Source: Sandaracinobacteroides sp039808025
GTDB lineage: Bacteria > Pseudomonadota > Alphaproteobacteria > Sphingomonadales > Sphingomonadaceae
NCBI GenBank assembly: GCA_039808025.1
Contig: JBDHSK010000006.1
Location: forward strand, 62,001-126,000
DNA: 64,000 bases
Direction: 5' to 3'
The notes beneath the pieces were generated by a model that saw only the letters and a program-made list of their open reading frames with translations, ran no database searches and was not told where the DNA came from. The position numbers and the translations under genes are program-made. This document shows positions 62,160 to 64,000 of this stretch, in pieces (positions within the stretch are counted from its first letter, which is position 1; each line of letters opens with the position of its first letter).

Positions 62160-64000
62160 GGCCAGGCTGTTCACCATCCCCTTGTGGCGACCGTTCGCCC
62201 ATGATCTGGCGGCCGGCCTGCTAGATCGCTTCCCCGATCCCTTGGATCTGGCACGGGTTCTGGTCATTCTGCCATCGCGGCGGGCCGTCCGGACTCTGAC
62301 CGATGCCTTCGTGGCGCTGTCTGATGGCAAGGCGCTGCTGCTGCCCCGTATGGAACCAGCCGGAGACATGGATATCGACGAGGCTCCGGGCGGGTTTCTC
62401 GGCCGGCAGGACACGCTGGATGACCTTCTGCCCGAAGCGCCACCACTGGCGCGGCGACTGATCCTCGCGCGGATCCTTGGCGGCGCCCGTCCGATGACTG
62501 CAACCGAAGCGCTGATGCTTGCCGATCAGATGGCGTCGGCGCTCGATACCCTCGACATCGAAGGGCGCTCGCTTGCCGAGATCGACGACATCATCCCTGC
62601 GGAATCCGCCAACCACTGGGAGAGAAACCGCCGCATTCTGCACCGGCTGCACAGCGACTGGCCAGCAATTCTGGAAGCACGCGGCTGGATGAGCGGCGCA
62701 GAACGCCGTAACCGCCTGCTGAAGCAGCTGGCACAACGGTGGAGCCGCACCCCCCCTGAACATCCGGTGATCATGGCCGGATTTGCCAGCGCCCCGCCTG
62801 CCGTCGCCGGGCTGGCGGCTGTGGTGGCACGACTGACGAAGGGTATGCTGATAGTACCGGGGCTGGACACCGGCCTTGATGACACCAGCCGCAAACAGAT
62901 AGCGCAGGGGCTGGAATCCCACCCGCAATTCGCACTGCTGCGCCTGCTGCAACTGGCCCGGCTTTCGCCCGCAGAGGCAGTTGACTGGCCGTTTCAGGCC
63001 AGAACCGCAGGCAGCAGCCCATTGCGTGCCGATCTGGCACGCGCCCTGTCGTTACCGTCGGGCAACGCGGGTGCTGTGGTTGCACCCACGCCCGCGGACA
63101 TGATCGATGCCATTCATATGGTGGAAACGGCGGGCGTTGCCGAGGAAGCACTGGTGATTGCCATCGCCATGCGACAGGTAATCGACCACGAAGGCAGGCG
63201 CGCCGCTTTGGTCACGCCCGATCGCGCTCTGGCGCGCCGGGTGCAGGTGCAGTTGCGGCGCTTTGGAATCGACATCGATGACAGTGCCGGTGTGCCGCTC
63301 GACAAGAGTGGGCCGGGCAGCCTGCTGGTGCAGCTGGCCGAGGCTGCCGCCGAACGGTTTGCCCCGATCCCGCTGTTGGGCATGCTGCTGCATCCGCTGG
63401 TGCAGGCCGGGCCGGAGCGGCTGGTGTGGCTGAACCGGGTGCGGGCGCTTGACCGGTTGGCATTGCGCGGGTTGCGCCCGCCGGCCGGGCTGGATGGGGT
63501 GACACGGCGGTTATCAACGGCACCGGCCGAGTTGCGGCAATGGTGGACCGATGAGGTCGTGCCGATTCTGCGCCCGGTGGAAACGCTGCCAACCGATGCA
63601 TCGACGCTGATAGTGTGTCTGCGGGAAGCAGCCTCGCAACTGGCCGGGCAGACCCTGTGGGCAGGAGAGGCGGGACATAGCCTTTCGGCGCTGCTCGAAC
63701 GTTTGGCTGGCCATGGCGAAGACCTTGCAAGGCTGGCCGTCGACCAGGCTGAGGCGGCTGGTTTCATAGCGGCCCTTCTGAAGGCTGAAACAGTGCGACC
63801 GCGCTGGGGACGACACCCGCAACTGGCAGTCTTCGGGCCACTGGAGGCACGCCTTCAGCACGCGGATCTCGTCATCCTGGGGGGAATGAACGAAGGATCC
63901 TGGCCGGGTACGATGGCAGCGGATGCCTTCCTACCGCCTGCCGTGCGTCGCGCCCTCGATCTGCCAGGGGTCGAGCGCCGTACCGGTTTGCAGGCGCACG
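62146..64000 (+). CDS. addB: Double-strand break repair protein AddB, 3' truncated by window edge
   Basis: Nuclease/helicase-like subunit of AddAB, the alphaproteobacterial counterpart of RecBCD. The frame is open from 62146 to the end of the window (618 codons). The N-terminal RVLVILPSRRAVRTLTDAF matches alphaproteobacterial AddB, and ILGGMNEGSWPGTM plus LPGVERRTGLQAH near the end are strong family motifs. The iron-sulfur nuclease domain would be beyond the window. The proposed TTG start overlaps murU by 14 bases. Confidence 0.9.
   Translation, partial: MAGSEARLFTIPLWRPFAHDLAAGLLDRFPDPLDLARVLVILPSRRAVRTLTDAFVALSDGKALLLPRMEPAGDMDIDEAPGGFLGRQDTLDDLLPEAPPLARRLILARILGGARPMTATEALMLADQMASALDTLDIEGRSLAEIDDIIPAESANHWERNRRILHRLHSDWPAILEARGWMSGAERRNRLLKQLAQRWSRTPPEHPVIMAGFASAPPAVAGLAAVVARLTKGMLIVPGLDTGLDDTSRKQIAQGLESHPQFALLRLLQLARLSPAEAVDWPFQARTAGSSPLRADLARALSLPSGNAGAVVAPTPADMIDAIHMVETAGVAEEALVIAIAMRQVIDHEGRRAALVTPDRALARRVQVQLRRFGIDIDDSAGVPLDKSGPGSLLVQLAEAAAERFAPIPLLGMLLHPLVQAGPERLVWLNRVRALDRLALRGLRPPAGLDGVTRRLSTAPAELRQWWTDEVVPILRPVETLPTDASTLIVCLREAASQLAGQTLWAGEAGHSLSALLERLAGHGEDLARLAVDQAEAAGFIAALLKAETVRPRWGRHPQLAVFGPLEARLQHADLVILGGMNEGSWPGTMAADAFLPPAVRRALDLPGVERRTGLQAH

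Overview
The window is about 64 kb of GC-rich chromosome from an alphaproteobacterium, most probably a member of Sphingomonadales. The evidence is a sphingolipid-synthesis gene set (cerR-acp-spt), two exported proteins with a PEPxxWA-type C-terminal sorting tail, a fused ispDF gene, the alphaproteobacterial order ntrY-ntrX-hfq-hflX, an addB gene, and a cysteine-free L31. No phage, transposase, CRISPR array or plasmid gene was seen, so this is core chromosome with a few accessory patches. The genus is an inference from gene content only.

Layout. 1-2.2 kb: end of a polysaccharide cluster (truncated O-antigen-ligase-like gene, frameshifted acyltransferase). 2.2-12 kb: housekeeping (prs, cfa, a panE-like reductase, quinone oxidoreductase, moaD, pgsA, lipA, coq10-type gene, cinA, ispDF, dusB). 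12-21.6 kb: dnaG-rpoD, then ntrY-ntrX-hfq-hflX. 21.6-25.7 kb: sphingolipid operon with an MHS-type transporter at its end. 25.7-29.4 kb: rsmE, gshA, gloB and gloA, i.e. glutathione synthesis next to glutathione-dependent methylglyoxal removal. 29.4-34.6 kb: a poorly characterised envelope region (SIMPL protein, two related four-cysteine exported proteins, an exported methyltransferase-fold protein, an asparagine-synthetase-like protein, cupredoxin, DUF4142). 34.9 kb: tRNA-Leu(GAG). 35-40.6 kb: thyA, an NfrB/NfrA-like glycan pair and glpK. 40.6-47 kb: SDR, two PEPxxWA-type proteins, mntP, an acyltransferase with a strikingly AT-rich core, gatB. 47-64 kb: secG, pyrG, 3-methylcrotonyl-CoA carboxylase, rpmE, nnr, adenosine kinase, aatA, ahcY, and a tightly overlapped run tsaE-amgK-murU-addB that leaves the window.

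The most interesting signals are: a near-perfect sigma-54 (-24/-12) promoter in front of the PEPxxWA protein at 46.3 kb; a roughly 225-bp stretch of about 15% GC lying in frame inside the acyltransferase at 43.4 kb; a 74-nt composite hairpin upstream of the NfrB-like gene; a reduced NfrA/NfrB pair; and an NtrX that lacks the sigma-54 contact motif. Coordinates for starts were chosen from ribosome-binding sites and family N-termini; all functional names come from recognising motifs by eye, without database searches.
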